Shown here piece after piece: positions 16,508-26,011 of a DNA stretch of 64,000 bases; position 1 is the first letter of the stretch; each line of letters opens with the position of its first letter. The stretch lies in assembly GCF_016820535.1 (NCBI RefSeq), contig NZ_JADHDY010000014.1:81252-145251 (forward strand), given 5' to 3'. This DNA is from Sporosarcina beigongshangi (GTDB taxonomy: Bacteria > Actinomycetota > Actinomycetes > Actinomycetales > Micrococcaceae). A program made the position numbers and the translations under genes. Below the pieces are notes generated by a model. That model saw only the letters and a list, made by a program, of their open reading frames with translations. It was not told the DNA's origin and ran no database searches.

Positions 16508-17128
16508 TTACTTGGCGTTTGTTCCGCCGCCGCCGGAGACGGTCCCTGCGTGGCGGCTGATCTTGTCGAAGAATCCGTATTCCAGGGCTTCTTGGGCAGT
16601 AAACCACTTGTCGCGGTCGTTGTCGGTGAGGATCTTCTCCACTGTCTGGCCCGTCTGCTCTGCCGTCAGCTCGGCCATGACCTTCTTCATGTGCAGGATC
16701 AGCTCGGCCTGAATCTTGATGTCCGACGCCGTTCCTCCAATGCCGCCTGAAGGCTGGTGCATGAGGATGCGTGCGTTGGGCGTTGCATAGCGCTTGCCCT
16801 TGGTGCCCGAGGAGAGCAGGAACTGCCCCATGGAGGCGGCCAGCCCGGTGGCGACCGTGACGACGTCGTTCGGGATGAACTCCATGGTGTCGTAGATGGC
16901 CATGCCTGCGGTGACGGAACCGCCGGGTGAGTTGATGTAGAGGTAGATGTCCTTCTCGGGATCCTCGGCGGAGAGCAACAGCAGCTGCGAGCAGATCAGG
17001 TTGGCGTTGTCATCGCGAACCTCTGAACCCAACCAAATGATGCGTTCCTTGAGCAGTCGGTTGTAAATGTACTGGTCCGAGCCGTTGGACTCCGCGCCGG
17101 CCATCGTGGGGGTTGTGTGCTGTGCCAT
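16508..17128 (-). CDS. clpP1: ATP-dependent Clp protease proteolytic subunit ClpP1
   Basis: This 206-residue subunit starts at the ATG at 17126-17128 ([11 protein letters not shown]) behind GGAGAGG. The serine is in GLAASMGQ near residue 98, the histidine in LMHQPSGG near residue 124, and the aspartate in the DRDKWF region near 175. The open frame extends to 17236, but that extension has no family similarity. It pairs with ClpP2 in one heteromeric protease that ClpX (and ClpC) serve. A putative ClgR box lies about 120 bases upstream. Confidence 0.94.
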   Translation of the reverse strand: MAQHTTPTMAGAESNGSDQYIYNRLLKERIIWLGSEVRDDNANLICSQLLLLSAEDPEKDIYLYINSPGGSVTAGMAIYDTMEFIPNDVVTVATGLAASMGQFLLSSGTKGKRYATPNARILMHQPSGGIGGTASDIKIQAELILHMKKVMAELTAEQTGQTVEKILTDNDRDKWFTAQEALEYGFFDKISRHAGTVSGGGGTNAK

Positions 17129-17244
17129 GGTGGGTTTACCTCTCCTTCGTGCGGTTCGCCGGGCATGCCCTGCGGTGCCGTCACTAATGTTCACTACTTG
17201 GACACTAGCCCTTTTCGCCGCCCGTTTGTGGTCCATCAGGGCAC

Positions 17245-17262
17245 TGTTCGCTGTCGGCGCAC
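17245..17262 (-). promoter_or_regulatory. Putative ClgR box upstream of clpP1P2
   Basis: The site tgttcgctgtcggcgcac matches the published corynebacterial ClgR consensus WNNWCGCYNANRGCGWWS at 16 of 18 positions. It lies in the only promoter region of clpP1P2. ClgR activates clp genes in Corynebacterium and Streptomyces. The match was made by eye. Confidence 0.4.
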
Positions 17263-17325
17263 GATAGCCGTTCGCCCTGCGCGTACGGGAATAAACAGGC
17301 CCCCCGGAAGCCTTGACTGCGGCAC

Positions 17326-17372
17326 AAAAAAGCCGTTGCCGGCACCCGCGAACGGGGCCGGCAACGGCTTTT
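17326..17372 (-). terminator. Hairpin terminator of tig
   Basis: The arms aaaagccgttgccggc and gccggcaacggctttt enclose the loop acccgcgaacggg. It lies about 35 bases beyond the tig stop, and the A/T ends form the T-run for either strand. Confidence 0.85.
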
Positions 17373-17404
17373 AATTCATGTCTCCCGCGATGCGGGAGGC
17401 AGCA

Positions 17405-18772
17405 CTAGATGCGGACTTCGCCCGGATCGGTCACTGCGGTGGGCTCGATGGCCTCATCCTCGGCGGGAATTTCCTCATCCTCACCGGCGACGGAAACGAA
17501 GTCGGTCAGGTCGACGAGGGTGCCCTCGGAGTCCTTGACGACGGCCTTGCCCAGGACGGCGGCAAGTGCCTTGCGGCGGCGGACTTCGCCAACGATCATG
17601 TTGACCTGGCCGGAGGAGTCCAGCATCTGGGCGAACTGGTTCGGGTCCATGCCGTACTGGCTGGCGGAGGAAACGATGTAGTCGATCAGTTCAGCCTGGC
17701 TGACGCTGACTTCTTCCTTTTCGGCGATTGCATCGAGGATGATCTCGTTGCGGAAGGCCTTCTCGGTGTTTTCCTTGACCTCGGCGCGGTGCTCCTCGGT
17801 GTCGTGGTCTTCACCGTGGGAGTTCTCCGGGCGGAAGTGCTGCTCGAGCTGCTCTTCAATGACGGAGTCCGGAACCGGGACCTCTACGAGCTCAACGAGC
17901 TTCTCAAGCACCTTGTCGCGGGCCTCAACGCCCTGCTCGACGGTCTTGGACTCGGCGGCCTGCTTGGCCAGGTCTTCCTGGAGTTCGGCAATGGTGTCGA
18001 ACTCGGAAGCCAGCTGTGCGAAGTCGTCGTTTGCCTCGGGCAGTTCGCGAACCTTGACGGCGGTGACCGTGACGGTGACCTGGGCTTCTTCACCCGCATG
18101 CTCGCCACCGGCCAGCTTGCTGTCGAAGATTGCTTCTTCGCCGGCGGAGAGGCCGGTTGCAGCCTCGTCCAGTCCCTCAAGCATGTTGCCGGCACCGATC
18201 TGGTAGGAAAGGTCGGCAGCGGAGTCGACCTCTTCGCCGTCGATCTTGGCGGCGATGTTGATGGTGACGAAGTCGCCGTCGGCGGCCGGGCGGTCTTCGA
18301 CCTTCAGCGTGCCGAAGCGGCCGCGCAGCTCGTCGAGAGCCTTCTGGGTGTCGTCCTCGGAAGCCTCAACAGCGGCAACCTCAACCTCGAGGCCCTCGTA
18401 GTCGGGCAGCTCGATCTCGGGGCGGATGTCCAGTTCGACCTGGAACTTCACAACGCCGTCGGTGGCGGTGGGATCGGGAACCTCGGTGATTTCAACCTCG
18501 GGACGGCTCAAGGGGGTGAGCTTGTTCTCGATGACGGCTTCCTGGTACCAGCCGTTGAGGCCGGAGTTGATGGCCGTTTCCAGGACATAGCCGCGGCCAA
18601 CGCGCTGATCGATCAGCTTGTTGGGGACCTTGCCCTTGCGGAAACCAGGCACCTGGACCTGTGTGGCAATCGTCTTGTAAGCCTCGGCAAGGCTGGGCTT
18701 CAATTCCTCAAAGGAAACCTCAACATCGAGCTTTACCCGGGTGGGCGTGAGGTTTTCGACAGCGCTCTTCAC
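17405..18772 (-). CDS. tig: Trigger factor, ribosome-associated chaperone and peptidyl-prolyl isomerase
   Basis: This protein is about 455 residues from the GTG at 18770-18772 ([19 protein letters not shown]). The ribosome-docking motif is [19 protein letters not shown] in the N-terminal domain (residues about 37-55). The FKBP-type PPIase domain starts near residue 155 ([20 protein letters not shown]). A helical C-terminal domain follows and ends in an acidic tail. The ribosome site AGGAG lies nine bases before the GTG. It sits upstream of clpP1P2-clpX as in most Gram-positive bacteria but ends at its own terminator. Confidence 0.95.
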   Translation of the reverse strand: MKSAVENLTPTRVKLDVEVSFEELKPSLAEAYKTIATQVQVPGFRKGKVPNKLIDQRVGRGYVLETAINSGLNGWYQEAVIENKLTPLSRPEVEITEVPDPTATDGVVKFQVELDIRPEIELPDYEGLEVEVAAVEASEDDTQKALDELRGRFGTLKVEDRPAADGDFVTINIAAKIDGEEVDSAADLSYQIGAGNMLEGLDEAATGLSAGEEAIFDSKLAGGEHAGEEAQVTVTVTAVKVRELPEANDDFAQLASEFDTIAELQEDLAKQAAESKTVEQGVEARDKVLEKLVELVEVPVPDSVIEEQLEQHFRPENSHGEDHDTEEHRAEVKENTEKAFRNEIILDAIAEKEEVSVSQAELIDYIVSSASQYGMDPNQFAQMLDSSGQVNMIVGEVRRRKALAAVLGKAVVKDSEGTLVDLTDFVSVAGEDEEIPAEDEAIEPTAVTDPGEVRI

Positions 18773-18861
18773 AGCGTGGTACTCCTGATGGTCTGTTGAT
18801 GGATATTTAGGCCCAGCACATGGGCAGTCACTGACCAAACGTGATCCGGATAATGCTGAAG

Positions 18862-18934
18862 TCGGGGCGACAGGACTCGAACCTGCGGTCTCCTGCTCCC
18901 AAAGCAGGCGCGCTAGCCACTACGCTACGCCCCG
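18862..18934 (-). tRNA. tRNA-Pro (anticodon TGG)
   Basis: The cloverleaf has acceptor arms CGGGGCG / CGCCCCG with discriminator A, the anticodon loop TTTGGGA between CCTGC and GCAGG, and the T-loop TTCGAGT. The anticodon is TGG, reading proline codons. CCA is not encoded. Confidence 0.95.
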
Positions 18935-19144
18935 TAGTGCCCGCAACAGTCTACGGGCAAACATCCGCAGATGCACAATCGCGCCACCGAATCGCGCAGC
19001 GGCTGTGCCGCGCACCGCCCTCCGCCATTGGATTGGGACAAGAGTGGCGCCGAAGAAACAATGGACCCACCCGGGCCGGACCCGCGTTCTGGCCACCAGC
19101 CCCGGGGCCCCACACCACCCCAGGCTCCAACGCCGGATCAAACA

Positions 19145-19177
19145 AAAAAATCCCCGGCTGGCTGGCCGGGGATTTTT
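19145..19177 (-). terminator. Terminator of tRNA-Gly
   Basis: The arms aatccccggc and gccggggatt lie in A/T-rich flanks on both sides, nine bases downstream of the minus-strand tRNA-Gly. Confidence 0.8.
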
Positions 19178-19185
19178 CTATTTGG

Positions 19186-19256
19186 AGGGGGCGACGGGAA
19201 TCGAACCCGCGTAATCAGTTTGGAAGACTGAGGCTTTACCATTAAGCTACGCCCCC
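19186..19256 (-). tRNA. tRNA-Gly (anticodon TCC)
   Basis: The acceptor arms are GGGGGCG / CGCCCCC with discriminator T. The anticodon loop CTTCCAA gives anticodon TCC. The T-loop is TTCGATT. CCA is not encoded. A terminator follows. Confidence 0.95.
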
Positions 19257-19459
19257 GTGTTTTGGGGCTTGTTGCGGGCTTTCGCCGGAACAACTCCGTA
19301 ACACTATCAACGAGATTGCCGCTCCTGCAAATCGTGCACCGATCAGGCGTGCCAGGTCCCTGGACCCTTCACCCTGCCCGCCCGATACACCGCCAATGCA
19401 TCATGACAGTCGTTCCGCTTCCACCCCCTTTTGTGGCCGGCCTTGGCTGGGAAGTGGAC

Positions 19460-20464
19460 TCAGCCGGCCTGGCAGCCGGGGCACCAATAGAGCTTGCGGC
19501 CGCCCAAGTCCTTCATGGCCACTTCCGTGCCACAGTGCCGGCAGGGCAGGCCTTCACGCTTGTAGACATAGTGGGCTTCCTCGACCGGCACGTCCTTGTT
19601 GGCGTTGCGTTTCCGAACGGCCGCAGCCGGTTCGGACCCTGGGCGGACGAGGCGTGACTGCCCGTGGCCCACTTCGGCACCGACTCCTGAGGGACGGTCG
19701 GCCAGCTCCGTCGTGATGATCCGGCCGTCGCGGACGCCGTCGGCCATGATGAGGGCAATGTCGTTCCACAGGGCCGCGGCCTCATCAGGCTGCAGGCTCT
19801 TTCCAGGCAGCATGGGGTCCAGGCCCAGGCGGAACAGCACCTCGGCGCGGTACACATTGCCCACGCCCGCCAGCACGTCCTGCTTCATGAGCTGCAGTGC
19901 CGTTGGCGTGGAACTCTTGCGGATGCGGCGCGAAAATTCTTCGGCGTCTCCGGGGGCATTGTTGAGGGGATCCGGCCCCAGCTTCCGGCGCACGGCAGCT
20001 GACTCGGCCGGGGAAATGACCTCGCAGGCTGTTGGCCCCCGCAGGTCGGCCCAGCCGTGCGGCGACACCAGCCGGACCCGTACCGCACCCTGGGGTTCCG
20101 GCGGGCCGGTATATTCCCGGCGTCCTCCCGCGTTCGCCGCGGGGCTCGCGGACGCGTCGGCGCCGCCGACTTCTTGTTCGCCGATCCTGCGGGGTGCGCC
20201 GATGCTGGAGGCCCCCGTGAACGTGGAGTCCCCGCCGAAGTCCCAGGCGCCGTACAGGCCCAGGTGCACCCGCATGACGCGGTCCTGCGAAAAATACAGG
20301 AACATCTGCTTCCCATGGGCCTCTGCCCGCTCCAGCTCCAAGCCGTCAATCAGGGAGGCGCCGGCGGCAAACTTCCCTTGCGGGCTGGACACCGCCAGTG
20401 GTGCACCGCCGAAGACATCGTTGAACTGCCGCGCGAGGCGGTGGACGGAATGCCCTTCGGGCAT
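19460..20464 (-). CDS. nei2: Fpg/Nei-family DNA glycosylase (endonuclease VIII-like, Nei2)
   Basis: This base-excision repair enzyme removes oxidised bases and cuts the abasic strand. The N-terminus MPEGHSVHRLARQ carries the catalytic Pro2 and Glu3. The helix-two-turn-helix segment contains LMKQDVLAGVGNVYRAEVLF near residue 195. The C-terminal zinc finger CRHCG...CPGCQ is intact. The 334-residue length and the PEGHSVHR start fit the Nei2 branch of Actinobacteria. A GGAGG ribosome site lies nine bases before the ATG. It runs in the same direction as rpiB, 70 bases downstream. Confidence 0.92.
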   Translation of the reverse strand: MPEGHSVHRLARQFNDVFGGAPLAVSSPQGKFAAGASLIDGLELERAEAHGKQMFLYFSQDRVMRVHLGLYGAWDFGGDSTFTGASSIGAPRRIGEQEVGGADASASPAANAGGRREYTGPPEPQGAVRVRLVSPHGWADLRGPTACEVISPAESAAVRRKLGPDPLNNAPGDAEEFSRRIRKSSTPTALQLMKQDVLAGVGNVYRAEVLFRLGLDPMLPGKSLQPDEAAALWNDIALIMADGVRDGRIITTELADRPSGVGAEVGHGQSRLVRPGSEPAAAVRKRNANKDVPVEEAHYVYKREGLPCRHCGTEVAMKDLGGRKLYWCPGCQAG

Positions 20465-20534
20465 GGCTTGCGCCTCCTGTGGAAAGTTGTCAGGCGCGGC
20501 CTGCCGCCATCCGGGCCGGCCGCGCCAAGAACAG

Positions 20535-21008
20535 TTACTCTACGACGTCGCCGGTGGTCTCATACACGGCGATCTTGCCGATGCGGCGCACATGGCGTTC
20601 GGCCTTGCTGAACGGCTCGGCAAGGAATGCCTCGATGATCTCCGTGGCCTCCTCGACGGTGTGCTGGCGTCCGCCCACGGCCACCACGTTGGCGTCGTTG
20701 TGCTCGCGGGCCAGTGTGGCGGTGGACAGGTTCCAGGCCAGGGCCGCGCGCACGCCCTTGACCTTGTTTGCCGCAATCTGCTCGCCGTTGCCGGAACCGC
20801 CGAGCACAATGCCCAGCGCGTCCACGCCGGCAGCCTGGTCCGCCACCACGGCCAGCGCCGCGTTGATGCAGAACGAGGGGTAGTCGTCCTCGGCGTCGTA
20901 CTCCTTGGGTCCGTGGTCAACCATCTCGTAGCCCTTGGCGGAGAGCGCCGTGATGAGGTGGGCGCTGAGCTCCATGCCGGCGTGGTCGGTTGCGATGTGA
21001 ACGCGCAT
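20535..21008 (-). CDS. rpiB: Ribose-5-phosphate isomerase B
   Basis: RpiB interconverts ribose 5-phosphate and ribulose 5-phosphate in the pentose phosphate pathway. The 157-residue protein has the N-terminal phosphate-binding motif HIATDHAGMELSAHL and the loop GSGNGEQIAANKVKGVRAAL. The GSGNGEQ loop has Glu where proteobacterial RpiB has the catalytic Cys, as is known for the actinobacterial type. It lies upstream of nei2 on the same strand. Confidence 0.93.
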   Translation of the reverse strand: MRVHIATDHAGMELSAHLITALSAKGYEMVDHGPKEYDAEDDYPSFCINAALAVVADQAAGVDALGIVLGGSGNGEQIAANKVKGVRAALAWNLSTATLAREHNDANVVAVGGRQHTVEEATEIIEAFLAEPFSKAERHVRRIGKIAVYETTGDVVE

Positions 21009-21079
21009 GAAAATTCCTTACGTCAAAGTGGGTTGTGCTGCGTCAAGCCTACCCACCGCGGCGGGCGCCTGTGGCCGCT

Positions 21080-22075
21080 TCAGTGCTGCTGCGGCGATTT
21101 TCCCGCGCGGCGGTTGAGGATTTCAGAGAGGGCGTCTGCCACGTCGAGGTTGGGGGCGCTCACGGTGACGCGGCCGCCGTCGTTCTGGCGGATGACGACG
21201 GCGGCACCTGAGTACGCGAGGTAGCTGACGGATCCGCTCTGCCTGCGCAGGCCCCACCCGCCGTAGTCCCTGGCCGAAATCTCAAGGGACACCGCAGCCA
21301 TGGTGTCTTCGCAGGGCGCCGCCAGGACGGTGGCGAAGCCCAGGGCCTTGACGGTGAGTTGTTGGCGGTCAACCGCCACCACGGCGCACGCCATGGCAAT
21401 GGTCACCAGCGCCACCACGACAAGCCCCAGCAGGATCCACGGTGAGATCAGGGCCAGGAGCGCACCCGGAAGTACCGCCGCAAGCAGGATCATCAGGATC
21501 ACGGAGCTGCGCGGGTGGATGAAGTAGGCCAGCTGGTCGTTGGCGGCGGTGGGGTCCGCCTCCTCGTCCAGCATTTGGGCCAGGGCCGCATCGTCGGAGG
21601 AGGTCCACTGTTCATCGGGCTTGAACGTCAAGGCGAGCACGACCCCCATGGCGGCGGCGAGACCGGACCCCATCAGCATGACGTAGCCGTCAACCCGCAC
21701 CGCCGGCAGCACGCCCTGGCCGGCCTGGCCCAGAAGTGCTGCGGCAAAGAGCGTGCACGCCGCAAGCTGCAGCGCCATGGCCAGGCCAAGCAGTACGCGC
21801 CGCAACGTGCGCGGCAGGGTGGTCCGGGCACCGAAGCACCCGATCCCGGCGCCGAGCACGATGATGGTGCCGGCACCGACGGCCAGGAAGACGGGCAGCG
21901 TGAGCGCGCTGCCACCCCATGGGAGCAGGACTCCGTGGGGAAGCTGGCCACCGACCAGGAGTCCTCCTGCGACGAGTGCGACGGCGAGCAGTACCGGGAA
22001 GATCAGGGCAAAGCGCAGCGCCCGGGTGTCAATGTGCCGCTGTCCCGCAGAGTCGTGGCTGCCGTCAATGTCCAT
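21080..22075 (-). CDS. Integral membrane protein, paralogue of the upstream DUF1648-like protein
   Basis: This 331-residue protein has about six hydrophobic segments: one near the N-terminus, two more before residue 125, one around 130-150, and a pair near 190-235. A C-terminal soluble domain contains ISARDYGGWGLRRQSGS. The same DYGGWG core and layout recur in the adjacent upstream gene (DYGGWGYRMNGGA), so the two arose by duplication. It starts four bases after the upstream stop. An in-frame acidic patch (KPDEQWTSSDDAAL) sits in the central cytosolic loop. The function is unknown. Confidence 0.75.
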   Translation of the reverse strand: MDIDGSHDSAGQRHIDTRALRFALIFPVLLAVALVAGGLLVGGQLPHGVLLPWGGSALTLPVFLAVGAGTIIVLGAGIGCFGARTTLPRTLRRVLLGLAMALQLAACTLFAAALLGQAGQGVLPAVRVDGYVMLMGSGLAAAMGVVLALTFKPDEQWTSSDDAALAQMLDEEADPTAANDQLAYFIHPRSSVILMILLAAVLPGALLALISPWILLGLVVVALVTIAMACAVVAVDRQQLTVKALGFATVLAAPCEDTMAAVSLEISARDYGGWGLRRQSGSVSYLAYSGAAVVIRQNDGGRVTVSAPNLDVADALSEILNRRAGKSPQQH

Positions 22076-22079
22076 GTCC

Positions 22080-23138
22080 CTAGTTTTTCACTGTTGTGGA
22101 GTGCGCGTAGGCGTTGACCAGCGCGGCTGCTTCGCCGGCAGTGTCCGCATCCGGCATGGATACGATGAACTTCTGGTGGAAGCCGGCCTCCATGACCAGG
22201 GCCGGGCCGCTGCCCATGATGAAGCCGACCGCCCCGCCGTTCATTCGGTAGCCCCAGCCGCCGTAGTCCATGGCTTTGATGTCCGCCACCGATGCGGCAC
22301 GGACTTCCTCCCACTGAAGCGGCATGACCTTCCAGAAACCCCCGGCCAGCACTTTGTGTCCCTCAGGCCCAATGACCACGGTGCCGCTGCAAAAGATCCA
22401 GACGATCGCGGCAACCACCACGCCCAAGAGACCCAACACCGGAAATATGAAGAATGTGCTGACGCCAACAAGCCCGCCGACGCCGAGAGCCCAGACCCAG
22501 CTCCAGACACCCATGGACACCGGGATTCGCATGATGTAGCCGTTGGACGCCTTGGCCTTCGCCGCTGCGGCCAGCGCCGACCCACCGGAAGTGGCCGCTA
22601 CATTGGCTGCCTGCACCTGTGGGTTCGGGGTTCTGTCGATGTCCCCTGGGCTGTACAGCCACATGGCCAGGGCGCCCATGCCGAACGCCACGGCCAGGCC
22701 CCCTCCCAGCACAGGCCCGGACAATGCAGCATCCGAGGTGTCCTGCTGGTCCAACTGCCCCGCAACGATCGCCACCATGAGCGCACTCATGGCAAGCCCG
22801 AAGCCCACGCCGAACCCCGCGCCAATGCGCGCCAGCAAGGTGTTCTGGCCGCGTGAGACGACGGCCAGGACCACTATGAGGCCGCCGACGCCAACGGACA
22901 GCGGCACGTTGGTGGCCGCAATGTTCCACAAGGACGCCCAGCCGTCCACCTCATTCCTGCCGTTCCAGTGGATGGCCAGCTGGTCCGGCACGCGCTTCGC
23001 CACAGAAAGCATCCACGCCGAGGCCAGCATGCTCAGCAGGAGCAACCCTCCCAACGTCCCGACCAGCCACCACTTGTTGTAGGCCTGCTCCGCGGCAACC
23101 CCGCGCACCTGCTCCCCCACCAAAATTCCTTTCCCCAT
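22080..23138 (-). CDS. DUF1648-like membrane protein
   Basis: This 352-residue protein starts at the ATG at 23136-23138; a TTG at 23150 is possible. The N-terminal region RVPDQLAIHWNGRNEVDGWAS is the DUF1648 hallmark (PxxxPxHWnxxGxxDg-type), seen in SdpI-like and related proteins. Several transmembrane segments follow. The C-terminal half ends with AMDYGGWGYRMNGGAVGF, shared with the downstream gene. SdpI-type relatives give immunity to a cannibalism toxin in Bacillus, but that role cannot be assumed here. It diverges from pepN. Confidence 0.75.
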   Translation of the reverse strand: MGKGILVGEQVRGVAAEQAYNKWWLVGTLGGLLLLSMLASAWMLSVAKRVPDQLAIHWNGRNEVDGWASLWNIAATNVPLSVGVGGLIVVLAVVSRGQNTLLARIGAGFGVGFGLAMSALMVAIVAGQLDQQDTSDAALSGPVLGGGLAVAFGMGALAMWLYSPGDIDRTPNPQVQAANVAATSGGSALAAAAKAKASNGYIMRIPVSMGVWSWVWALGVGGLVGVSTFFIFPVLGLLGVVVAAIVWIFCSGTVVIGPEGHKVLAGGFWKVMPLQWEEVRAASVADIKAMDYGGWGYRMNGGAVGFIMGSGPALVMEAGFHQKFIVSMPDADTAGEAAALVNAYAHSTTVKN

Positions 23139-23356
23139 TACCGGCAACAACCTTCCTTCTTAACCCTGCCCCATCGCCACCGCCCCGCCAAGTTCAGTTC
23201 AGGCGTACCCGGGAGTAACGTGTAAGAATCGATTCAGCGCCGGACCCAACGACGGGCCGGTGCGCACACCTCCGGAAGCTGCCCGCACCATCGGCGGCAC
23301 CCCGCGGACACGGCCCGCAGCGGGCCCGGTCCCCAACCCACAAGGAAGGCACCACA

Positions 23357-25915
23357 TTGCCTGGCATGAACCTCACCCGCGACGAAGCCATAGAGCGCTC
23401 AGCGTCCCTCACCGTCAGCCACTATGACGTGGCCCTGGACCTGACCACCTCGGAGACCACCTTCGCCTCCACCACCACGGTGGCCTTCAGCGCAAGGGAG
23501 GGTTCGTCGTCGTTCATTGACGCGGTCACGGACACGGTCCACCAGGTGACGCTCAACGGTGTGGACCTTGACCCTGCGGAGGTGTCCGACGGCGTCCGCA
23601 TCCAGCTGCCCGGCCTCGCCGCCGAGAACGTGCTGACCGTGCGCGCCGATGCGCTGTACATGAACACGGGTGAGGGCCTGCACCGTTTCGTGGACCCCGT
23701 GGATGGCGAGGTGTACCTGTACAGCCAGTTTGAGGTGCCGGATTCGCGCCGCATGTTTGCCGTCTTTGAGCAGCCGGACCAGAAGGCCACCTTCACCTTC
23801 CACATCACGGCCCCCGCCCACTGGGACGTCATCTCCAACTCCCCCACGCCCGCCCCCGAGGCTGCCGGCGAAGGCAAGTCGGTGTGGCACTTTGAGCCCA
23901 CGCTGACCATGTCGAGCTACATCACCGCCCTCATTGCCGGCCCGTACGAGTGCGTGCGGTCCGAGCTGACCAGTTCCAACGGCCGGATCGTGCCGCTGGG
24001 TGTCTTTGCCCGCAAGTCGCTCATGGAGTTCCTCGACGCGGAGAACATCTTCGAGCTGACGCGCCAGGGTTTTGAGTTCTTTGAGGAGCAGTTCGGCACC
24101 CCGTACCCGTTCCCGAAGTACGACCAGCTGTTCGTGCCCGAATTCAACGCCGGCGCCATGGAGAACGCGGGCGCCGTGACGTTCCTGGAAAGCTACGTGT
24201 TCCGTTCCAAGGTCACCGACGCCATGGTGGAACGCCGCGCCATCACCATCCTGCACGAGCTCGCCCACATGTGGTTCGGCGACCTTGTGACGATGCGCTG
24301 GTGGAACGACCTCTGGCTCAACGAGTCCTTCGCCGAGTTCATGTCCACCCTGGCCGCCGCGCAGAACACCCAGTATGTGGACTCCTGGACCACCTTCTCC
24401 TCGCTCGAGAAGAGCTGGGCTTACCGCCAGGATCAGCTGCCCTCCACGCACCCCATCAAGGCCGAGATCAACGACCTTGAGGACGTGCTCGTCAACTTCG
24501 ACGGCATCACCTACGCCAAGGGCGCCTCCGTGCTGCGCCAGCTCGTGGCCTGGGTGGGCCAGGAGCAGTTCATGGCCGGGGTGCGCGCCTACTTCGGCAA
24601 GCACGCCTGGGGCAATACCGAACTGCCCGACCTCATGGTGGAGCTCGAGGCTGCCAGCGGCCGCGACCTGACCGCCTGGACGGAGCAGTGGCTGGAAACG
24701 GCCGGCGTGAACACCTTCAAGCCTGCCATCGAGGTGGCCGACGACGGCACGATCACCTCATTCTCGATTCTCCAGACTGCGATCGAAGAGCACCCGACGC
24801 TTCGCCCGCACCGCGCAGCCGTGGGCTTCTACGACCTGGCCGCCGAGGGCGGGGATGCCGGAAAGCTCGTGCGCACACACCGCGTGGAGCTGGACGTGGA
24901 CGGGGCGCTCACGGAGGTGCCGGAGCTGGTGGGCATGAAGCGGCCGGCACTGATCCTGCTCAACGACGACGACCTCGCCTACGCCAAGATCCGCCTCGAC
25001 GCCGATTCCCTGGCCGCGGCCAAGGCACACCTGAAGGACTTCAAGGACTCGCTCCCCCGCACCCTTGTCTCCGCTTCCGCCTGGGATGCAGCGCGCGACG
25101 GCGAAACCCCCGCCCGCGAGTACGTTGACTTTGTGCTGGCCACCATTGGCTACGAGACTGATTCCACCGTCATCATGGTGCTGCTGCGCCAGCTCACCAC
25201 GGCGCTGCAGTTCTATGTTGCCCCCGAGCACCAGAAGGCCACGGCCGTCGCCGCCGCGGACTCCCTCTGGAAGCTGGCCCAGGGGGCCGCAGCCGGCTCC
25301 GACGCGCAGCTGCAGTTCGTGAAGGCCTTCGCCGCACACGCCCAGAGCGGCGCGCAACTGGACCTGGTGCAGTCCGTGCTCGACGGCGAAACCACGCTCG
25401 ACGGGCTGGCACTGGACACCGACATGCGCTGGGAGTTCATCATCTCCCTCGCCGCCGGCGGCCGCGCCGGTGCATCCGTGATTGACGCCGCACTGGCCCT
25501 TGACAACACCCAGAACGGCCAGCTCGCGGCAGCCACCGCCCACGCAGCCATCCCCACAGCCGAAGGAAAGGCCGCGACCTGGGCGTCCGTCGTCGAACGC
25601 GGGGAAGGCGCCAACGCCGTGCAGCGCGCGGCCATTGACGGCTTCGCCAAGGTGTGGGACACGGCGCTGCTGGAGCCGTACGTGGCGAAGTACTTTGCTG
25701 CCATCAGGCAGGTGTGGGAGACGAAGTCGTACGAGACGGCGTCGACCATCATCACCGGCCTGTACCCGGTGAAGCTGGTGTCGCAGGCGACCCTGGATGC
25801 CACGGATGCGTTTTTGGCGGAGCTCGGCGACGGAGTGCCCGCCCTGCGCCGCCTGCTCGTGGAGAGCCGCGACACCGTGGTGCGCGCCCTCAAGGCCCAG
25901 GCCGCCGACGCCTGA
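23357..25915 (+). CDS. pepN: Aminopeptidase N
   Basis: This 852-residue M1 metallopeptidase releases N-terminal residues from peptides in the cytosol. The substrate-recognition motif GAMENAG lies near residue 265. The zinc site HELAHMWFGD lies near residue 299, with the third ligand in WLNESFAEF. The ERAP1-like C-terminal domain follows. The start is the TTG at 23357 (MPGMNLTRDEA), about eight bases after AAGGAAGG; an ATG three codons later is the alternative. A strong hairpin follows the stop. Confidence 0.94.
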   Translation: MPGMNLTRDEAIERSASLTVSHYDVALDLTTSETTFASTTTVAFSAREGSSSFIDAVTDTVHQVTLNGVDLDPAEVSDGVRIQLPGLAAENVLTVRADALYMNTGEGLHRFVDPVDGEVYLYSQFEVPDSRRMFAVFEQPDQKATFTFHITAPAHWDVISNSPTPAPEAAGEGKSVWHFEPTLTMSSYITALIAGPYECVRSELTSSNGRIVPLGVFARKSLMEFLDAENIFELTRQGFEFFEEQFGTPYPFPKYDQLFVPEFNAGAMENAGAVTFLESYVFRSKVTDAMVERRAITILHELAHMWFGDLVTMRWWNDLWLNESFAEFMSTLAAAQNTQYVDSWTTFSSLEKSWAYRQDQLPSTHPIKAEINDLEDVLVNFDGITYAKGASVLRQLVAWVGQEQFMAGVRAYFGKHAWGNTELPDLMVELEAASGRDLTAWTEQWLETAGVNTFKPAIEVADDGTITSFSILQTAIEEHPTLRPHRAAVGFYDLAAEGGDAGKLVRTHRVELDVDGALTEVPELVGMKRPALILLNDDDLAYAKIRLDADSLAAAKAHLKDFKDSLPRTLVSASAWDAARDGETPAREYVDFVLATIGYETDSTVIMVLLRQLTTALQFYVAPEHQKATAVAAADSLWKLAQGAAAGSDAQLQFVKAFAAHAQSGAQLDLVQSVLDGETTLDGLALDTDMRWEFIISLAAGGRAGASVIDAALALDNTQNGQLAAATAHAAIPTAEGKAATWASVVERGEGANAVQRAAIDGFAKVWDTALLEPYVAKYFAAIRQVWETKSYETASTIITGLYPVKLVSQATLDATDAFLAELGDGVPALRRLLVESRDTVVRALKAQAADA

Positions 25916-25923
25916 TCCGCTTT

Positions 25924-25955
25924 TCTGCGGCGGCTGCCCCGGCAGCCGCCGCAGA
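25924..25955 (+). terminator. Hairpin terminator of pepN
   Basis: A near-perfect 14-base inverted repeat (ctgcggcggctgcc / ggcagccgccgcag) with a two-base spacer lies nine bases after the pepN stop. Confidence 0.75.
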
Positions 25956-25996
25956 AGCAAGTGGTGACCACTCTAGCCACGCGATGTGTGCGCGCG

Positions 25997-26011
25997 TATC
26001 TTCAACTCATG
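25997..26011 (+). promoter_or_regulatory. Leaderless promoter of the secreted SGNH hydrolase gene
   Basis: A -10 box TATCTT (25997-26002) lies six bases before the ATG at 26009. No ribosome site is present, so transcription probably starts at the start codon. Confidence 0.5.

Noticed and set aside
17378..18799. Open plus-strand frame opposite tig, and similar long frames opposite ileS (2894-4435) and ettA (34305-36359)
   Set aside because: All mirror genuine genes with clear motifs, and their translations are low-complexity Gly/Val/Leu/Asp.
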